Shown in pieces: positions 63,640-64,000 of a stretch of DNA of 64,000 bases (position 1 is the stretch's first letter; each line of letters starts with the position of its first letter). A program made the translations under genes and the position numbers. The stretch comes from Symbiodinium natans. Lineage: Eukaryota; Sar; Dinophyceae; Suessiales; Symbiodiniaceae. The notes below the pieces were generated by a model. The model saw only the letters and a list, made by a program, of their open reading frames with translations, did no database searches and was not told the DNA's origin. The stretch covers positions 62,001 to 126,000 of the forward strand of contig CAJNDS010002537.1 in assembly GCA_905221605.1 (NCBI GenBank), written 5' to 3'.

Positions 63640-64000
63640 ACCCCTAAAAGCGGACGAGACCGTGACAGCCCAAAACCCCTAGAAGCGGACGAGACCGTGA
63701 CAGCCCAAACCCCCTGGAAGCGGACGAGACCGTGACAGCCCAAAACCCCTAGAAGCGGACGAGACCGTGACAGCCCAAAACCCCTAGAAGCGGACGAGAC
63801 CGTGACAGCCAAAACCCCTAGAAGCGGACGAGACTGTAGAAGCGGACGAGACCGTGACAAACCCTGACAATACAGAAGCGGACGAGACCGTGACAGCCCA
63901 AAACCCCTAGAAGCGGACGAGACCGTGACAGCCCAAAACCCTAGAAGCAGACAAGACCATGACGCCCAAAACCCCTAGACGGACGAGACCGTGACAGCCC
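63640..64000. repeat. 35-bp minisatellite in the PPDK intron
   Basis: Unit AGAAGCGGACGAGACCGTGA, then CAGCCCAAAACCCCT, about 11 copies. One block of shortened units lies at 63825-63880 and diverged units at the end. It continues past the window edge, within the intron upstream of the PPDK exon at 63499. Confidence 0.95.

Noticed and set aside
1-64000. Dinoflagellate spliced-leader gene or rRNA
   Set aside because: I looked for the 22-nt spliced-leader core (TTTTGGCTCAAG) on both strands and found only partial matches (for example near 50839 and 13312). No rRNA-like conserved blocks were seen.

Overview
The window looks like nuclear DNA of a dinoflagellate (Symbiodiniaceae or a relative). The basis is intron-rich genes with splice donors GT, GC and GA and acceptors of the form AG|G, very many interspersed TTTAGGG/CCCTAAA (plant/dinoflagellate-type telomere) heptamers, moderate GC, dense microsatellites, no bacterial operon structure, and families common in these algae (RCC1-like repeats, kelch, PPDK, TIR-like membrane proteins). 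Most single-frame ORFs are noise, so genes were found by joining short exons by hand. Exon joins below are read from the sequence; functions come from motif recognition without any database search.

Layout. 0-3 kb: mostly non-coding, with a large (GTGAAAT)n/(GTGTCT)n tract. 3.06-4.6 kb: a minus-strand multi-exon membrane protein gene, with coding-like minus segments up to 5.9 kb. 7.08-8.95 kb: a decayed Ty1/copia retroelement (zinc knuckles, protease-like stretch, integrase). 11.06-12.63 kb: a kelch-repeat protein with a cysteine-rich tail (minus). 13.5-14.3 kb: unrecognised minus-strand coding segments with a 10-bp frameshifting duplication. 16.6-19.6 kb: three related small minus-strand genes, one starting MGCSSS. 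19.6-25.4 kb: mainly repeats and degenerate telomere-like DNA. 25.4-26.03 kb: an unrecognised gene with two consistent GT-AG introns. 26.05-27.5 kb: minisatellites. 28-30 kb: small exons and a truncated copy of the N-terminal exon of the 35-38 kb gene.

32.45-38.40 kb is the most striking region. A minus-strand gene has an N-terminal TIR-like/defence-like region followed by an array of 84-nt exons, each encoding one 28-residue leucine-rich repeat (LRR) and separated by near-identical 52-bp GC-AG introns (14 full units plus a terminal stop exon). A second array of 15 units plus stop exon lies downstream without a recognisable N-terminal domain. Between repeats, variation falls mostly on two adjacent codons after the IxL of the LRR strand.

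42.9-44.6 kb: a secreted GH32 (invertase-type) enzyme with a 124-bp GA-AG intron. 54.5-59.15 kb: a minus-strand multi-exon gene for a TIR-like plus multi-pass membrane protein. Three of its introns are flanked by 7-, 8- and 10-bp direct repeats and consist largely of telomere heptamers; one is exactly ten TTTAGGG-type units between two copies of GCTGTCC. A fourth case (10-bp repeat) is in the 3-4.6 kb gene. This suggests that insertion of telomere-repeat DNA, duplicating an AG|G-containing target, creates introns. 61.1-62.2 kb: an RCC1-like repeat protein. 62.56-63.5 kb: the C-terminal exons of pyruvate phosphate dikinase, whose next upstream intron is filled by a 35-bp minisatellite running off the right edge.
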